From assembly GCA_022360075.1 (NCBI GenBank), contig JAKSDN010000454.1, positions 1-6,351 of the forward strand: a stretch of 6,351 nt of DNA, given 5' to 3'. Position 1 is the stretch's first letter. Each line of letters begins with the position of its first letter. This document shows, piece by piece, positions 5,235-6,351 of this stretch. The notes under the pieces are model-generated. The model did not search any database and had not been told where the DNA came from. It saw nothing but the letters and a program-made list of their open reading frames with translations. The DNA is from Kiloniellales bacterium. GTDB taxonomy: Bacteria; Pseudomonadota; Alphaproteobacteria; Kiloniellales; JAKSDN01. Both the position numbers and the translations under genes were made by a program.

Positions 5235-5252
5235 CAGGGTGCTGTTCGGCCC
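5219..5252 (+). promoter_or_regulatory. Leader inverted repeat overlapping the CIRCE right arm
   Basis: GGGCCGA (5219-5225), part of the CIRCE spacer, pairs perfectly with TCGGCCC (5246-5252), and a G-U pair (5226/5245) extends it. The 18-base loop that remains holds most of the right CIRCE arm. In an RNA starting near 5213 this stem would be complete, while the CIRCE hairpin would lack most of its left arm. It could stabilise the groESL leader, shape translation with temperature, or be coincidental. Seen directly as sequence; function is inferred. Confidence 0.4.
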
Positions 5253-5299
5253 TCGAGAGCGTTTTCACATTACTTCGGACCTTAATGGGAGGAGCGAGG

Positions 5300-5620
5300 A
5301 TGAAGTTTCGACCCTTGCACGACCGTGTCTTGGTGCGTCGCGTCGAGGAAGACGAGCGGACCGCCGGCGGCATCATCATTCCGGACACGGCCAAGGAAAA
5401 GCCGATGCAGGGCGAGGTTCTGGCGGTGGGCCCTGGCGCCCGCGGCGAGGACGGCAAGATTCAGGCGCTCGACGTCAAGCCGGGCGATCGCATTCTGTTC
5501 GGCAAGTGGTCGGGCACCGAGGTCAAGATGGACGGCGAAGAGCTCTTGATCATGAAGGAGTCCGACGTCATGGGCATCATCGAGGGTGCCGGCTCCAAGA
5601 AGGGTAAGAAGGCGGCCTGA
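5300..5620 (+). CDS. groES: Co-chaperonin GroES (Cpn10)
   Basis: GroES is the heptameric lid of the GroEL chaperonin, closing the folding chamber in the cytoplasm. This 106-residue protein starts with the standard [12 protein letters not shown] and has the mobile loop at about 17-32 with the GroEL-contacting GGIIIPDTA (23-31). It also has [11 protein letters not shown] (38-48), [20 protein letters not shown] (59-78) and [14 protein letters not shown] (81-94). The body ends near residue 95 and is followed by a Lys/Gly-rich tail (96-106) that makes it about ten residues longer than the usual 95-97. The start at 5300 is set by GGAGG (5288-5292) seven bases upstream. In-frame ATGs at 5228 and 5285 precede the conserved N-terminus and are not credible starts. 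It is the first gene of a groES-groEL operon driven by the promoter and CIRCE site upstream. Confidence 0.98.
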   Translation: MKFRPLHDRVLVRRVEEDERTAGGIIIPDTAKEKPMQGEVLAVGPGARGEDGKIQALDVKPGDRILFGKWSGTEVKMDGEELLIMKESDVMGIIEGAGSKKGKKAA

Positions 5621-5635
5621 TCGGGCGCCTTTTTT
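5606..5635 (+). terminator. Hairpin with T-run between groES and groEL (partial terminator or processing site)
   Basis: AAGGCG (5609-5614) pairs with CGCCTT (5626-5631). Inside it, CC (5616-5617) can pair with GG (5623-5624) across a G-G mismatch. Six T residues (5630-5635) form the 3' end, and further A-T pairs are possible on the 5' side. The stem includes the groES stop codon (5618-5620) in its loop. It has the look of an intrinsic terminator inside the operon, which would give more groES than groEL transcript. It could also be an RNA-processing site, as has been reported between groES and groEL in Agrobacterium. Confidence 0.45.
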
Positions 5636-5649
5636 GCTGTTTGGAATAG

Positions 5650-6351
<702 letters not shown>

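Noticed and set aside
5228..5299. Upstream in-frame ATGs (5228, 5285) for groES
   Set aside because: They precede the invariant [10 protein letters not shown] start, lack a Shine-Dalgarno, and 5228 lies inside the CIRCE arm.

Overview
The window looks like chromosomal DNA of an alphaproteobacterium. The evidence is high GC with strong G/C bias at third codon positions, an Usg-family gene (a small protein known essentially from Alphaproteobacteria), a type-2 COX15/CtaA heme A synthase, a GcvA-like LysR regulator, and a groESL operon under a CIRCE operator with a CTTG / CYTATNT promoter of the alphaproteobacterial heat-shock type. A marine or soil Rhodospirillales-like host would fit, but the order cannot be fixed from this sequence alone.

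Left part (1-2487). A CGNR zinc-finger (ABATE-type) putative regulator on + (112-747) converges on, and overlaps by 40 bp, a GcvA-like LysR regulator on - (708-1649). The LysR gene is divergent, across a 121-bp intergenic region, from an HD-domain gene on + (1771-2487). That protein keeps the complete metal-ligand set and the VAAKRY and QGGPMD motifs of the PhnZ/TmpB family, the mixed-valence di-iron oxygenases that break C-P bonds in hydroxylated phosphonates. The intergenic region carries repeated ATGAG/CTCAT half-sites, so the simplest reading is a LysR-controlled phosphonate-type oxidative lyase. The partner hydroxylase (PhnY/TmpA type) is not in the window.

Middle part (2498-5013, all on -). 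Reading leftward from the groESL control region come usg, then heme A synthase (ctaA/COX15), then a CobW/COG0523 GTPase with a His-rich metal-binding segment. ctaA and the CobW gene are 9 bp apart and almost certainly co-transcribed. usg lies 62 bp upstream and may belong to the same unit. This puts a candidate metallochaperone with a step of cytochrome oxidase cofactor synthesis.

Right part (5014-6351). A 286-bp intergenic region separates usg from groES. It holds a clear groESL promoter (TTGACA-N17-TATGTC), a near-perfect CIRCE operator at the predicted transcription start, and a second inverted repeat that would sequester the right CIRCE arm in a leader-RNA stem. groES (106 aa) is followed by a hairpin with a T-run that overlaps its stop codon, then by groEL, which runs off the end of the window (first 226 residues). 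HrcA repression, probably with RpoH, should control this operon.

No tRNA, rRNA, insertion sequence, CRISPR array or phage-like gene was seen. The main leads are the PhnZ-like gene with its LysR control region and the competing structures in the groESL leader.
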